From NCBI RefSeq assembly GCF_000743575.1, contig NZ_JQGC01000003.1, positions 124,001-188,000 of the forward strand: 64,000 bases of DNA, given 5' to 3'. The translations under genes were made by a program, and so were the position numbers. Origin of the DNA: Devosia riboflavina. Lineage in GTDB: Bacteria; Pseudomonadota; Alphaproteobacteria; Rhizobiales; Devosiaceae. The notes beneath the pieces are model-generated. The model saw only the letters and a list, made by a program, of their open reading frames with translations. It made no database searches and was not told where the DNA came from. Shown piece by piece: positions 28,248-38,588 of this stretch. How positions within the stretch are numbered: position 1 is the first letter of the stretch; each line of letters opens with the position of its first letter.

Positions 28248-30071
28248 CTAGGCCGAGATGCGGGTGAAGCCTTCGTCGATCTCGTCCGAGGCATTGTCGA
28301 GCGACAGGTCGAAGCCGCCGGCATTGGCCTTGGGCCGGGCAGCGGTCTTGTGCATATGGGGCGCGGCCGCCATGACGGCGCTCTTGAGATCGCGCTTGGC
28401 CCTCGGGGCCGCGGCCACCGGCACGCCGCCCTTGTTGAGCCGGAAGTAGCTGATCGCGGTCTGAAGCTGTTCGGACTGGCTGGCCAGCTCCTCGGCCGTC
28501 GAGGACATTTCCTCGGCAGCGGAAGTGTTCTGCTGGGTCACCTTGTCGAGCTGCTGGATGGCGGTGTTGATCTGGGTTGCGCCGACATTCTGCTCGCGGG
28601 AGCCAGCAGAGATTTCTTCCACCAGTTCCGCCGTGCGCTGGATATCGGGCACGAGCTTGTTGAGCATTTCGCCCGCCGACTGCGCAGCCTTGACCGTGGT
28701 CCCCGACAATGTCGAGATTTCAGCCGCCGCAGCCTGGCTGCGTTCGGCAAGCTTGCGCACTTCGGAGGCCACAACCGCAAAGCCGCGGCCGTGTTCGCCG
28801 GCGCGCGCTGCTTCCACCGCCGCGTTAAGAGCGAGAAGGTCGGTCTGGCGGGCGATTTCCTGCACGACCATGATCTTCTGCGCGATGGTTTCCATGGCGG
28901 TCACCGCATCGGCAACGGCCTGGCCCGAGGCGATGGCGTCGGCAGCGGACTGGCGTGCGATCTTCTCGGTCTGGCTGGCATTGTCAGCCGACTGCTTGAT
29001 GGTCGCGGCCATTTCTTCCATCGAGGCCGAGGCCTCTTCGGTGGACGAAGCCTGTTCGGTCGCGCCCTGGCTGAGCTGTTCGGCCGTGGACGACATTTCC
29101 TGGGCGCCGGCCGAGACATTATTGGCCGAGGAGATGGCATCGGCGATCACGTCGCGCAGCTTTTCGACCATGCGTTCGAGGGCAATGCCCAGCGTATCCT
29201 TTTCCGACAGACGGCGCGGTTCGACGGTGAGATCGCCGCTGGCGATCTGTTCGGCGACGGAAGCGGAAGTGCGCAGGTTCTGCGTCATGGCATTGAGCGC
29301 ATCGACGAGATCCCGGACCTCGTCGGCCGAGGTCACGGTGGCCGTAGCTTCGACATCGCCCATGGCGACGGCATTGGCCAGGCCAATGGCCGAGGAGAGG
29401 TTGCGCTTGATGCCGGAGGTGATCCAGAGCACGAGGATCGTCGCCAGCACGGTGATCAGCACGCCGCCGCCAATGATCAGCCAGTTGAGGAAGCCGAACA
29501 GCGCCATGCCGCTCTCGCGTAGGTCATGCGCGGCAGTAAGCTGGTAGGCCGTCAGTTCGGCGATAACGCCGGTGGTGGGGTCGATCGCCGGATAGAGTTG
29601 GCTATCGGCGAAGGAGGCAAGGCGCACGCTGTCCTGGGCGGCGAGAATGTCGCGCAATTCGCTGGTCTTGCGATCGGACAGGGTCTTGGCGGCATCGACC
29701 TTGTCGACAAGGGCCTTTTCTTCTTCCGTCAGGCTGGTGCCGAGATAGGCCGACCATTCGCGTTCGATGATCGCTACGGCGCCATCGACGCTTTCAACGC
29801 CTGCCGCCCAACCCATCGTGCCCGCCCGCACCTTGTGCGTCGTGTCGACGATATTGACGGCATAGGCGTCCGAGATCTGCTTGAGCTGCTCGAGCGGCAC
29901 CACGCGGTCGTCATAGACCGAGGTCATGCCGTCGGCCATCTGGGCCATGCCATAATAGCCCAGGCCGCCCACGATCAGGGCGATGGACAGGCTGGATGCC
30001 AACTGCACAGCAAGAATCTTGCTGGAAATGCTCCGGAACAGTGGATTCTTCGTCTTGGTGGTCGAGGTCAT
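28248..30071 (-). CDS. Methyl-accepting chemotaxis protein, 4HB sensor, two HAMP units
   Basis: 607 residues. TM1 about 20-42; periplasmic four-helix-bundle sensor (about 43-193) with the [10 protein letters not shown] motif of the 4HB_MCP family; TM2 about 194-218; HAMP about 219-268; a second HAMP-like unit 269-310 ([18 protein letters not shown]); signalling domain with the standard tip ([34 protein letters not shown]). The C-terminal tail [20 protein letters not shown] is shared in outline with the two neighbouring receptors. The start is ATG 30071 (MTSTTKTKN), shorter than the open frame. Ligand unknown. Confidence 0.93.
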   Translation of the reverse strand: MTSTTKTKNPLFRSISSKILAVQLASSLSIALIVGGLGYYGMAQMADGMTSVYDDRVVPLEQLKQISDAYAVNIVDTTHKVRAGTMGWAAGVESVDGAVAIIEREWSAYLGTSLTEEEKALVDKVDAAKTLSDRKTSELRDILAAQDSVRLASFADSQLYPAIDPTTGVIAELTAYQLTAAHDLRESGMALFGFLNWLIIGGGVLITVLATILVLWITSGIKRNLSSAIGLANAVAMGDVEATATVTSADEVRDLVDALNAMTQNLRTSASVAEQIASGDLTVEPRRLSEKDTLGIALERMVEKLRDVIADAISSANNVSAGAQEMSSTAEQLSQGATEQASSTEEASASMEEMAATIKQSADNASQTEKIARQSAADAIASGQAVADAVTAMETIAQKIMVVQEIARQTDLLALNAAVEAARAGEHGRGFAVVASEVRKLAERSQAAAAEISTLSGTTVKAAQSAGEMLNKLVPDIQRTAELVEEISAGSREQNVGATQINTAIQQLDKVTQQNTSAAEEMSSTAEELASQSEQLQTAISYFRLNKGGVPVAAAPRAKRDLKSAVMAAAPHMHKTAARPKANAGGFDLSLDNASDEIDEGFTRISA

Positions 30072-30157
30072 CTTGAGAGCTCGTTCTGAGGGGGGCGGGG
30101 GGTCTTGCTGCCGCGCGTCCTGCGCGGCAGCTTTGGTCACGTTAGCCGGACGCGCGG

Positions 30158-32485
30158 TCAGGCTGCGCCGGCGCGGGAGAACTCGTTGTCGAGGTCATCC
30201 GAAGCGCCGTCGAGTTCGAGGTCGAAGCCGCCCGTATTGCTCTTCGAGCGGTTCACGGGCGCGTTCATGTGCGGAGCCGAGGCGGCGACAGCAGCCCTTA
30301 TGTCGCGCTTGGCGGCAGCCGGCTTGCGGGCAACCTGGCCGGAAGCCGCGGCCACTGCCGAGGCATTGAGGCGGAAGTAGCTGATCGCGCTCTGCAACTG
30401 GTCGGCCTGGCTCGCCAGCTCCTCGGAGGTCGAGGACATTTCCTCGGCCGCCGACGTGTTCTGCTGGGTCACCTTGTCGAGCTGCTGGATAGCGGTGTTG
30501 ATCTGAGCCGCGCCAACATTCTGTTCGCGGCTGCCGGCAGAGATTTCTTCAACGAGTTCCGCCGTGCGCTGGATGTCTGGCACCAGCTTGGAGAGCATTT
30601 CCCCAGCCGACTGCGCAGCCTTCACCGTGGTGCCGGAGAGGGTCGAGATTTCGGCGGCGGCAGCCTGAGACCGCTCAGCCAGCTTGCGCACTTCCGAAGC
30701 CACAACCGCAAAGCCGCGGCCATGCTCGCCGGCACGCGCGGCTTCCACCGCCGCGTTGAGCGCAAGCAGATCGGTCTGGCGGGCGATTTCCTGCACCACC
30801 ATGATCTTCTGCGCGATGGTTTCCATGGCAGCCACGGCGTTATTGACGGCTTCCCCCGAGGCGATCGCGTCGGCAGCGGACTGGCGGGCGATCTTTTCGG
30901 TCTGGGAGGCGTTGTCGGCCGACTGCTTGATGGTCGCTGCCATCTCTTCCATCGAGGCGGAAGCCTCTTCGGTGGAGGAAGCCTGTTCGGTCGCGCCCTG
31001 GCTCAACTGTTCGGCCGTGGCCGACATTTCCTGGGCGCCGGCCGAGACGTTATTGGCGGAGGTGATTGCGTCGGAAATCACGTCACGCAGCTTTTCGACC
31101 ATGCGTTCGAGCGCAATGCCCAGCGTATCCTTGTCCGAGAGGCGGCGCGGCTCGACGGTGAGGTCGCCGGCCGAGATCTTTTCGGCAATGGCGGCCGAGG
31201 CGCTGAGACCTTCGACCATGCGCTGCATGGCCTGGCCGAGCACGTCCTTGTCGGAAAGCACGGTGGGCTTGGCCGAGAGATCGCCATAGGCCACCTGATC
31301 GACGACGGCGGCCGAGGCGCGCAGATTGTCGGTCATGACATTGACGGTGTCGACGAGGTCCTTGATCTCGTCATTGCTCTTGATTTCGACGCGCTGGTCG
31401 AGATCGCCGATGGCAACGCCATTGACCACCTGCTTGACCCGGGTGAGGCCACGGCTGATGCCCATGACGATCCAGGTGGCGGCGATACCGGCAATCAGGG
31501 CCGAACCAACGAGCAGGCCGATCAGCAGCATGAGGCTGTTCTGATAGGTGGCGCCGGCATCGGCGGCGGCCTGGGCGAGCAGGGTACGCGTCGTATCGAT
31601 CATGCCCTGCAAGGTGGCGTCGGCCTCGCGACGGAGCACCGAGGCTTCATCGGCGGCCATGGTGGCGGTCAGGTCGGCGCGCGTCATGCTCATGGCCACG
31701 GCCTTGTCCATGGCGGCAACCATGGCGGCATAGGCAGTTTCGGCTTCGGCAACGAGGCTCGCTTCCGCGCCGGATACGGCGCGGCGCAGCGCCGGCATGG
31801 AGTCGGCAATGGCGGCCAGCCCCGACACATAATCGGCGTGCCACTTTTCCTGCAGTTCCGGATCCATCGAGGCGAGCAGGATATTGCGCTGCTGGCGGAA
31901 GATGTCGGTCATGGTCAGGAACATGTCCGAGGCGCGCTGATAGGCGGCAAAGGACGCGAGGTCACCGGCTTCGACGCGGGCGGAAAGGGCCGCCTTGAGG
32001 GCGGTCATGGTTTCTTCGACCTGGCCGAGGGAGTCGCTGCCTTCACTGCGGCTGATGGCAAGCGCCTGTACGTCGCTATTGATCTTGGCCGGCTCTTCGG
32101 AAGCCAATACGGCGGTCCAGAGTTCGGCGAACTTGGCTTCAAAGCCGTCGATGGTGGCGAGATTATTGGGATCGGTGACATTGCCGCGCAGCGCGGTGAT
32201 GCCGGCCGTCACTTCGGCGGCGTCCTGCTCGATCTTGACGATATAGTCGTCGATGGTCGCGGGATCGTCGGTCAGGATCAGAGCGCGGGTGCGCGAGCCC
32301 ATGCTTTCCAGGCTCGTCTGCATCTGCGCGATAGTCAGGGAATTGGCCGTTCGGACGTTAACGATGTAGTTCAGCGAGTCGTTGAGCTGGCCCAGATTCT
32401 GGATGGCGATCAACATACTGCCCGCCGACAGCGCGACGACGGTCGCAAAAGTGGCCGCGAGCTTGGCCTTGATAGTCATTCTCAT
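30158..32485 (-). CDS. Methyl-accepting chemotaxis protein, long helical sensor, three HAMP units
   Basis: 775 residues. TM1 about 9-28, an extended all-helical periplasmic region of about 290 residues (29-317) of the size of the helical bimodular (HBM) sensors, TM2 about 318-342, HAMP 343-392, and two further HAMP-like repeats (393-431, [19 protein letters not shown]; 432-470, [19 protein letters not shown]), then a canonical signalling domain. The tail is [21 protein letters not shown] chose ATG 32485 because it aligns with the MRLTIKTKL start of the next receptor. HBM receptors often sense organic acids, but ligand is not inferable here. Confidence 0.92.
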   Translation of the reverse strand: MRMTIKAKLAATFATVVALSAGSMLIAIQNLGQLNDSLNYIVNVRTANSLTIAQMQTSLESMGSRTRALILTDDPATIDDYIVKIEQDAAEVTAGITALRGNVTDPNNLATIDGFEAKFAELWTAVLASEEPAKINSDVQALAISRSEGSDSLGQVEETMTALKAALSARVEAGDLASFAAYQRASDMFLTMTDIFRQQRNILLASMDPELQEKWHADYVSGLAAIADSMPALRRAVSGAEASLVAEAETAYAAMVAAMDKAVAMSMTRADLTATMAADEASVLRREADATLQGMIDTTRTLLAQAAADAGATYQNSLMLLIGLLVGSALIAGIAATWIVMGISRGLTRVKQVVNGVAIGDLDQRVEIKSNDEIKDLVDTVNVMTDNLRASAAVVDQVAYGDLSAKPTVLSDKDVLGQAMQRMVEGLSASAAIAEKISAGDLTVEPRRLSDKDTLGIALERMVEKLRDVISDAITSANNVSAGAQEMSATAEQLSQGATEQASSTEEASASMEEMAATIKQSADNASQTEKIARQSAADAIASGEAVNNAVAAMETIAQKIMVVQEIARQTDLLALNAAVEAARAGEHGRGFAVVASEVRKLAERSQAAAAEISTLSGTTVKAAQSAGEMLSKLVPDIQRTAELVEEISAGSREQNVGAAQINTAIQQLDKVTQQNTSAAEEMSSTSEELASQADQLQSAISYFRLNASAVAAASGQVARKPAAAKRDIRAAVAASAPHMNAPVNRSKSNTGGFDLELDGASDDLDNEFSRAGAA

Positions 32486-32585
32486 TTGGTCTGTGCCCCT
32501 TCTAGGCATTTAACTGGTCGTCGCGTCGCGGCGATCGAAGTGGATGCCGCGTCGTCCACCGCGGCATCCGGATTTGCAGTCAGTC

Positions 32586-34679
32586 TCAGGCGGCGCCGCG
32601 GCGCGAGAACTCGTCGTCGAGCTCGTCCGAGCCGCCTTCAAGGTCGAGGTCGAAACCACCGGAATTGGCCTTGGCGCGGGTCGGGGCTTTGCTCATATGC
32701 GGGGCGGTCGCCATCACCGCCGAGCGCAGGTCGCGCTTGGCAGCCTTCTTGGCCGGCGGAGCCGCATGAAGCGCGGCAGCCGAGGTCGCATCGAGCCGGA
32801 AGTAGCTGATCGCGGCCTGGAGCTGTTCGGCCTGGCTTGCCAGCTCTTCGGCGGTCGAGGACATTTCCTCGGCAGCGGAAGTGTTCTGCTGGGTCACCTT
32901 GTCGAGCTGCTGGATGGCGGTGTTGATCTGGGCAGCACCGGCATTCTGCTCGCGGCTGCCGGCAGAGATTTCTTCCACCAGTTCCGCCGTGCGCTGGATA
33001 TCGGGCACCAGCTTGCCGAGCATTTCGCCGGCCGATTGCGCAGCCTTCACCGTGGTCCCCGAGAGCGTCGAGATTTCGGCAGCAGCGGCCTGGCTGCGTT
33101 CCGCAAGCTTGCGCACTTCCGAAGCCACGACCGCGAAACCGCGACCGTGTTCGCCGGCACGGGCGGCTTCCACCGCCGCGTTGAGCGCGAGAAGGTCGGT
33201 CTGGCGGGCGATTTCCTGCACCACCATGATCTTTTCGGCGATGGTCTGCATGGCGGCGACGGCATTGTTCACCGCTTCGCCCGAAGCGATCGCATCGGCA
33301 GCGGACTGGCGGGCGATCTTTTCGGTCTGGCTGGCATTGTCGGCCGACTGCTTGATGGTGGAGGCCATTTCTTCCATCGAGGCGGATGCCTCTTCGGTGG
33401 ACGATGCCTGTTCGGTGGCGCCCTGGCTCAGTTGTTCGGCGGTTGCCGACATTTCCTGGCTGCCCGAAGCGACGTTGCGGGTCGCGGCGGTGACTTCAGC
33501 CACGACTTCGCGCAGCTTGGAGGTCATCGAGTTGAGTGCCCTGATCAGGTCGCCGACCTCGTCGTCGCCCTTGACCGAAGCCGTGGCATTGAGGTCGCCG
33601 CCGGCCACGTCATTGGCAAGACCCACAGCGCTCGAGAGAGCCTTCGAGATCGACATGACGATCCAGGTGGCGGCGATTGCGGCGATGAGCACCGAGGCGA
33701 TCAGGAGGCCGATCAGCAGCATGCGGCTCGACTGATAGAGCCCGTCGGCATCCTTGGTCGCCTGCTGCAGCACCTGGTCATTGCGTTCGACCATCGAGGT
33801 CAGGAGATCAACAGCGGCGCCGCGCAGCGTCGCGCCTTCGCCATTGGCCAGTTCGTTGGCATTATATTGCGAACGCTGCAGGGAAGCGGCGATGGCCTTG
33901 TCCATGGCCGCGACCATGGCCTCATAATCGGCCTTGGCCCGGCCGACCAGCGTGATTTCCGACGGGGTGACGGCGCGTTCGAGTTCGGCGATATCGGCCG
34001 CGAGATCGGCAAGATCGGCGCGGTAGAGATTGACCCATTCGTCCTGCTGGGCCGGATCGCTGTCAGCGAGCAGAATGCTGCGCTGCTGCTGGAAGGCGTC
34101 ACTCGCCTTGAGGAAGAAGGCATTGGCGGCTTCGAAGGCCGGCAGTGCGGCCGCGTCGCCGGCCGACAGGCGCCGGCGCAGTGCGTCGACCAGATTGCCC
34201 GTCGAGGTTTCGAGCGCCGCGATGGCCACGCTGCCTTCGGTCGTGGTGATGGTAAAGGCGGCCACGTCGCTGTTCTGCTCGGCGAAATCCTGCACCCGCT
34301 GCGACACTGCCCAGTATTGGTCGAGCTTTTCAGCCAGGCTCTGCATGTCGGTATTGAGCTCGGCGACCGAGAAGGCCCCGACAAGCGACTGGGTATCGGC
34401 GCGCACTTCGGCAAAGAGGGTGCCAAGACCCTCGCGCTGGGTCGCCAACTGAGCGGGATCCGAGGTCAGGATCATGGCGCGCAGGCTATTGCTGAGATTG
34501 GTCAGGTCTTCCTGCATCTCCTTGAGCTGCAGAGAGCGTGCGGCCGGGCCGTTGACGATATGCGCCAGCGTATCGTTGATCGTCCCGAGATTGCCCAGGG
34601 CCATGAACATGCTGGCGCCCGAAAGCGCCACGACCGTAGTGAATACCGCGGCAAGTTTGGTCTTGATGGTCAATCTCAC
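32586..34679 (-). CDS. Methyl-accepting chemotaxis protein, long helical sensor, one HAMP unit
   Basis: 697 residues. TM1 about 9-28, long helical periplasmic region (29-318), TM2 about 319-343, a single HAMP (344-395), signalling domain with standard tip, tail [20 protein letters not shown]. It is a close paralogue of the receptor at 30158-32485 at both ends but differs in the sensor and in HAMP number. The start is GTG and overlaps the cheW stop (GTGA), so receptor synthesis is coupled to CheW. Confidence 0.93.
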   Translation of the reverse strand: MRLTIKTKLAAVFTTVVALSGASMFMALGNLGTINDTLAHIVNGPAARSLQLKEMQEDLTNLSNSLRAMILTSDPAQLATQREGLGTLFAEVRADTQSLVGAFSVAELNTDMQSLAEKLDQYWAVSQRVQDFAEQNSDVAAFTITTTEGSVAIAALETSTGNLVDALRRRLSAGDAAALPAFEAANAFFLKASDAFQQQRSILLADSDPAQQDEWVNLYRADLADLAADIAELERAVTPSEITLVGRAKADYEAMVAAMDKAIAASLQRSQYNANELANGEGATLRGAAVDLLTSMVERNDQVLQQATKDADGLYQSSRMLLIGLLIASVLIAAIAATWIVMSISKALSSAVGLANDVAGGDLNATASVKGDDEVGDLIRALNSMTSKLREVVAEVTAATRNVASGSQEMSATAEQLSQGATEQASSTEEASASMEEMASTIKQSADNASQTEKIARQSAADAIASGEAVNNAVAAMQTIAEKIMVVQEIARQTDLLALNAAVEAARAGEHGRGFAVVASEVRKLAERSQAAAAEISTLSGTTVKAAQSAGEMLGKLVPDIQRTAELVEEISAGSREQNAGAAQINTAIQQLDKVTQQNTSAAEEMSSTAEELASQAEQLQAAISYFRLDATSAAALHAAPPAKKAAKRDLRSAVMATAPHMSKAPTRAKANSGGFDLDLEGGSDELDDEFSRRGAA

Positions 34680-35173
34680 GATGCAGCTCTCTCTTCTGGT
34701 GCAGCTACGGACGCGCTTCTGCCGCCCGGGGTTTCGAAAATCCGTTCCATGTCGGGGATGATGATGAAGCCGCCATTGCGCTTGCCGATCCCCTTCACAA
34801 ACTCAGGGCGCCAGCGCATGCCGACCTTGGGCGCCTCCTCGATGGAGGCGGCTTCGATGTCGGTGACGTCATGCACCTTGTCGGCGAGAATGCCGGCAAT
34901 GGTGGGTTCGCCGTCGATATCGACTTCCATGACCACGATGCGGGTATCCTCATCGGGTTCCGGACGTTCCATGCCGAACATGACCCGCAGGTCCGCCAGC
35001 GGCACGACGCGGCCGCGGACATTGATCAACCCGCCCACGAATGCCCGTGCACTCGGCACTTCGGTGATCGGCACGAGATCGAGAATCTCGCGCACCCGGC
35101 TCGCCTCGACCGCAAAGAGCTCGTCTTCGAGCCTGATGGTCAGGGCCGTCATAAAATCCTGGTTCTCGCTCAT
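34676..35173 (-). CDS. cheW: Chemotaxis coupling protein CheW
   Basis: 165 residues. One CheW domain: [60 protein letters not shown] and a C-terminal [20 protein letters not shown]. It overlaps cheA upstream (ATGA) and the first receptor downstream (GTGA), forming a translationally linked cheA-cheW-mcp core that is expected to build one signalling array. Confidence 0.94.
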   Translation of the reverse strand: MSENQDFMTALTIRLEDELFAVEASRVREILDLVPITEVPSARAFVGGLINVRGRVVPLADLRVMFGMERPEPDEDTRIVVMEVDIDGEPTIAGILADKVHDVTDIEAASIEEAPKVGMRWRPEFVKGIGKRNGGFIIIPDMERIFETPGGRSASVAAPEERAAS

Positions 35174-37263
35174 GCGGCCCTCCCCAGATTACGTTCGACA
35201 TAAGACTGGCCCGAGGCCACGAGATGGGCGGTATCGAGGATCAGGGCCACCGTGCCGTCACCCAGGATGGTGGCGCCGGAGAAGGACTTGATCCCCGAAT
35301 GCAGCTTTGAAAGCTGCTTGATGACCGTCTGGTTGTTGCCGATGATCTGGTCGACCACCAAGCCGACGCGGCCTTCGCCCGAAGAGACGATGACGACCTT
35401 TTCATGCTCGTCGCCCTGGCCCTTGAGGCCAAAAACCTCGCGCAGGCGCAGGTAGGGCACGAGAGAGCCGCGGATATCGAGGAAGTTGCGGCCCTTGGCC
35501 GAAGCCTCGAGACCAACCGGCAGCTCGACGCATTCTTCCACCGCCGCGAGCGGGATGGTGTAGCGGCCATCGCCGACGCGGATCAGCATGCCATCGATGA
35601 TGGCAAGGGTCAGCGGCAGCCGGAGGGTGAAGACCGAGCCCTTGCCCGGCGTCGTCGACACGTCGATCGTGCCGCGCAGCCCGTCAATGGTGCGCTTGAC
35701 CACATCCATGCCGACGCCGCGGCCGGACAGCGCCGTCACCTCTTTCGCCGTCGAGAAACCGGGCGCGAAGATCAGGTGGTTCAGTTCCTGCTCGGTCAGC
35801 TTGGCATCGGCGGTGATGAGGCCGTTTTCCTCGGCCTTGGCGCGAATGCGCTCGTGATTGAGGCCGGCGCCATCATCGGTGACGGAGATCGCCACTTCGG
35901 CGCCAGAATAAACAGCCGAGAGACGCACCGTCCCCTTGGGCGACTTTCCGGCAGCGACGCGCTTTTCAGCGCTTTCAAGGCCATGATCGACCGAGTTGCG
36001 AATGAGGTGCACCAAGGGATCAGCCAGACGCTCGATAACCGTCTTGTCGAGCTCGGTTTCTTCACCGGTGGTGATGAACTCGATCTGCTTGCCCAGTTCC
36101 CCCGAAAGGTCATGCACAAGCCGACGGAAGCGCGAGAAGATCGTCCCGATCGGCACCATGCGGATGCCCATGGTGGTATCGCGCAGGCCCGAAGACAGGC
36201 GCTCCAGTTCTTCGGCAATGGTCTTGAGCGCCGTATCGGAGGAAGAATTGGCGATCTGGCTCAAACGCGCCTGGGCAATCACCAGCTCGCCGACGCGATC
36301 CATAAGCTCGTCGAGCCGTTCGGCCGGCACGCGCAGCGAGGTCGCCGCGGGCTTTTCGGCCTCGGCCTTTTCGGCAGCCTTTGCCTTTTTGGCGGGCGCC
36401 GCCTTGGCGACCGGCGCCTCGGGCACAAAGGGAGCTTCCGGCATCGCGTCGTCAGACGGCGCCGCAACCGCGACTTCGATCACCGGCGCCGGAGCCTCAA
36501 CCACGGGAGCAACCGCTTCCCCACCCAGCGGGGCCAGCGTCAGTTCCATATTGTCGCGCAGGAACAGGAAGACATCGTCGATCGCCGCCGTCGGATCGTC
36601 CGCCACCTCGATATCGACCTGCCAGCCGAGATAGCTGACTTCGGGATCGATGATGTCGAGATCGGGAATGCGGTCGGTCAGCGCCAGGACATCGGTCGGA
36701 CCGATCCCGGCCAGTTCCTTGAGCAGCAGTTCGGGATTGGTGCCGTAGACCAGCGCGTCCGAGGGCAGATAGAAGGTCAGGCGCCAGCGCTTGGCGCCCG
36801 TATCTGCCGGCTTCGGCGCTTCGGCGACCACGGGAGCCGGAGCGGGTGCCGCCACGGGGGCAGGCGCCGCTTCCTCATGACCACCGACCGCGGCGCCATC
36901 GACGATGGCGCGCAGTTGCACGAGAATCTCGGTGCCGCCATCGACAGGCGCATCCGGGTTCTCGATCAGCAGGTGAATATGGTCCTTGGCATCGAGCGCC
37001 ACGCCAATGAGCGCGGTGTTGGCCTTGCTCTGGCCCTTGCGCACACGGTCAAAGGCCGTCTCGAATTCGTGGACGAATTCGGCGACGGCCGTAAACCCGA
37101 ACATGGCCCCGGAACCCTTGATCGTATGCAGGGCCCGAAAGGTTGAATTGATCAGGTCGTCATTGGAGGGGTCCTGCTCGAGATCGAGCAGACCGGCTTC
37201 GAGCTGATCGAGCAGCTCGCGCGCCTCCTGGCGAAATGTCTCGGTGGGATCAGAGATGTTCAT
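35170..37263 (-). CDS. cheA: Chemotaxis histidine kinase CheA
   Basis: 697 residues. HPt domain 1-115 with phospho-histidine H46 (ALHTIKGSG); Pro/Ala linker; a ferredoxin-like region about 165-270 (WRLTFYLPSDALVYGTNPELL) in the P2 position but not the classical P2; second linker; dimerisation helices from about 305 (RVPAERLDELMDRVGELVI); ATPase domain with N box LIRNSVDHGLE, G1 VTDDGAGLN and G2 GRGVGMDVVK; CheW-like P5 to the end. It phosphorylates CheY and CheB. It overlaps cheY upstream and cheW downstream by ATGA. Confidence 0.96.
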   Translation of the reverse strand: MNISDPTETFRQEARELLDQLEAGLLDLEQDPSNDDLINSTFRALHTIKGSGAMFGFTAVAEFVHEFETAFDRVRKGQSKANTALIGVALDAKDHIHLLIENPDAPVDGGTEILVQLRAIVDGAAVGGHEEAAPAPVAAPAPAPVVAEAPKPADTGAKRWRLTFYLPSDALVYGTNPELLLKELAGIGPTDVLALTDRIPDLDIIDPEVSYLGWQVDIEVADDPTAAIDDVFLFLRDNMELTLAPLGGEAVAPVVEAPAPVIEVAVAAPSDDAMPEAPFVPEAPVAKAAPAKKAKAAEKAEAEKPAATSLRVPAERLDELMDRVGELVIAQARLSQIANSSSDTALKTIAEELERLSSGLRDTTMGIRMVPIGTIFSRFRRLVHDLSGELGKQIEFITTGEETELDKTVIERLADPLVHLIRNSVDHGLESAEKRVAAGKSPKGTVRLSAVYSGAEVAISVTDDGAGLNHERIRAKAEENGLITADAKLTEQELNHLIFAPGFSTAKEVTALSGRGVGMDVVKRTIDGLRGTIDVSTTPGKGSVFTLRLPLTLAIIDGMLIRVGDGRYTIPLAAVEECVELPVGLEASAKGRNFLDIRGSLVPYLRLREVFGLKGQGDEHEKVVIVSSGEGRVGLVVDQIIGNNQTVIKQLSKLHSGIKSFSGATILGDGTVALILDTAHLVASGQSYVERNLGRAA

Positions 37264-37628
37264 GCCCCTGTGACCTTCTTGATAACGGCCAGCAACTGGT
37301 CCTGCTTGAAGGGCTTGACGATCCAGCCGGTGGCGCCCGCTTCCTTGGCCTGGCGCTTGAGTTCCTCGTCGGACTCGGTCGTCAAGAGGATGATCGGGAT
37401 GCCCTTGCTGGCGGGGTGCTGGCGATATTTGCGGATGAATTCGATGCCGTTGAGAACCGGCATGTTGAGGTCGGTGATGATGGCATGGACCGTATTGGTA
37501 GTGGCCTTGTCATAGCCGTCCTGCCCGTTGACGGCTTCGATCACGTCGAGGCCGGCCGCGGTCAGGGTCATGGCCACCATCTGGCGGATGGAGGCGGAGT
37601 CATCGATGGTGAGGATTGTCTTGGTCAT
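37260..37628 (-). CDS. cheY: Chemotaxis response regulator CheY
   Basis: 122 residues, a single receiver domain. Acidic pocket D9/D10, phospho-acceptor D53 (TDLNMP), T83/T84, and K105 (KPF). With no output domain it should act on the flagellar switch or as a phosphate sink. Its stop overlaps the cheA start (ATGA). It is the only stand-alone receiver in the cluster, and no cheZ is visible. Confidence 0.94.
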   Translation of the reverse strand: MTKTILTIDDSASIRQMVAMTLTAAGLDVIEAVNGQDGYDKATTNTVHAIITDLNMPVLNGIEFIRKYRQHPASKGIPIILLTTESDEELKRQAKEAGATGWIVKPFKQDQLLAVIKKVTGA

Positions 37629-37647
37629 GCCGTCGCGTCCCGTCGCT

Positions 37648-37959
37648 TTAAATGTGTTCGGTCCAGAAGCGGGCTGTCGGCTGGGCCGGGTTAAGGAACC
37701 CCGCCCCTTCGAGTACAGCCTGCAACTTGGGGCCCGGCGGCCCTTTCAATGTCAGTGATTTGCCCAGAGCCTCGGCCTTGCGCCGCGCCGCCAGAAGCGT
37801 CTGGACGGTGGTCACGTCGGCCTGCGCGATTTCGCTGGTGTCGAGCGCAATCGCATCCTGCCCGGCAACCGCCTCCTTGAGACGGCCAAGCAGGTCCTGT
37901 GCGGACTTGACCGAGGTGTCGCCGGTCAAAACGAGCGTGAAAATGCTGCTCCCGGTCAT
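37648..37959 (-). CDS. STAS domain protein, first gene of the che operon
   Basis: 103 residues with the anti-sigma-antagonist-like STAS fold (LVLTGDTSVKSAQDLLGRLK, AIALDTSEIAQADVTTVQTL, LTLKGPPGPKLQAVLEGAGF). The position of the phosphorylated Ser in SpoIIAA proteins falls in the ADVTT segment, where Thr could substitute. STAS proteins open several alphaproteobacterial chemotaxis operons, with a role that is poorly defined. The stop is 19 bases before cheY. The operon promoter should lie in 37960-38150. Confidence 0.85.
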   Translation of the reverse strand: MTGSSIFTLVLTGDTSVKSAQDLLGRLKEAVAGQDAIALDTSEIAQADVTTVQTLLAARRKAEALGKSLTLKGPPGPKLQAVLEGAGFLNPAQPTARFWTEHI

Positions 37960-38588
37960 GGCAGCGACCTGGTCGGAATAAATATCAGCGATGTCATAGT
38001 GCTCTCGGGCTTGGCTTAGTTAACAACCGATAAACGGTTCAAAGTATTCAGGCGGCGTGCGAACCCGTCTGGATAGTCATTGGACGATGTTTGCAGCCGT
38101 ATTCCCATCCGGCCTGGTTATGATCATTCCTTAAATGGCTTAATCATTGGTTACAGGCTGAAGTTTTTTACTAGTCTAGCTTGCCATCCGTTAGTATAAC
38201 CTGAGAATAAATACAGACTCTCTGCAAGAGTATCCCGCCCTATGATTCTGAATCCAACCGCGCCGGCAGGGAATCGTGGCAAATAGACTCTTGGACGATT
38301 CAGAGTCCTGAGCTCCGCAATACTGATTGATTCATTGGCCGCGCTACTGTGCAACGGACCGAAAACGCCGAAAACGGCGCAATTTTATGCAATGCGGGGG
38401 GGCGCGGAAACCTGTCACATCCCGCCTTTATTTTGCCCCGATTGCGGCAAGACCAGAATGTGTGCGTACCTCATTGGCACGCATGAAACCGCTATTTGCG
38501 AAAATTTTCTTCCGCTATCAGCTAGTTAGGAACCTCAAGAGGCTTTCGCGCCTTTTTTTGCGGGCCTGTTGGGGCTGGCCAGGCAAAA
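37960..38588. other. 629-base gene-poor, AT-richer gap upstream of the che operon
   Basis: Contains the che promoter region, including the inverted repeat AACCG-ATAAA-CGGTT near 38028. Between 38140 and 38420 the composition is visibly richer in A/T than the neighbours. A 67-codon minus-strand frame (38151-38354, only a TTG start, no ribosome site) reads somewhat protein-like (PRVYLPRFPAGAVGF) and could be a gene remnant. I see no gene that I can defend. Confidence 0.4.

Noticed and set aside
30269..35291. Very long plus-strand frames (846 and 915 codons) opposite the receptor and cheW genes
   Set aside because: Antisense shadows produced by GC-rich third positions; the minus-strand frames are unmistakable chemoreceptors and CheW.
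35404..37146. 580-codon plus-strand frame opposite cheA
   Set aside because: Arg/His/Gln-rich shadow of cheA without recognisable domains.
38131..38143. TTAA-N5-TTAA resembling a CtrA site upstream of the che operon
   Set aside because: CtrA sites use a 7-base spacer; here it is 5, and the segment is AT-rich, so chance is likely.
38151..38354. 67-codon minus-strand frame in the AT-richer gap
   Set aside because: Only a TTG start and no ribosome site; kept as a note in the gap entry rather than called a gene.
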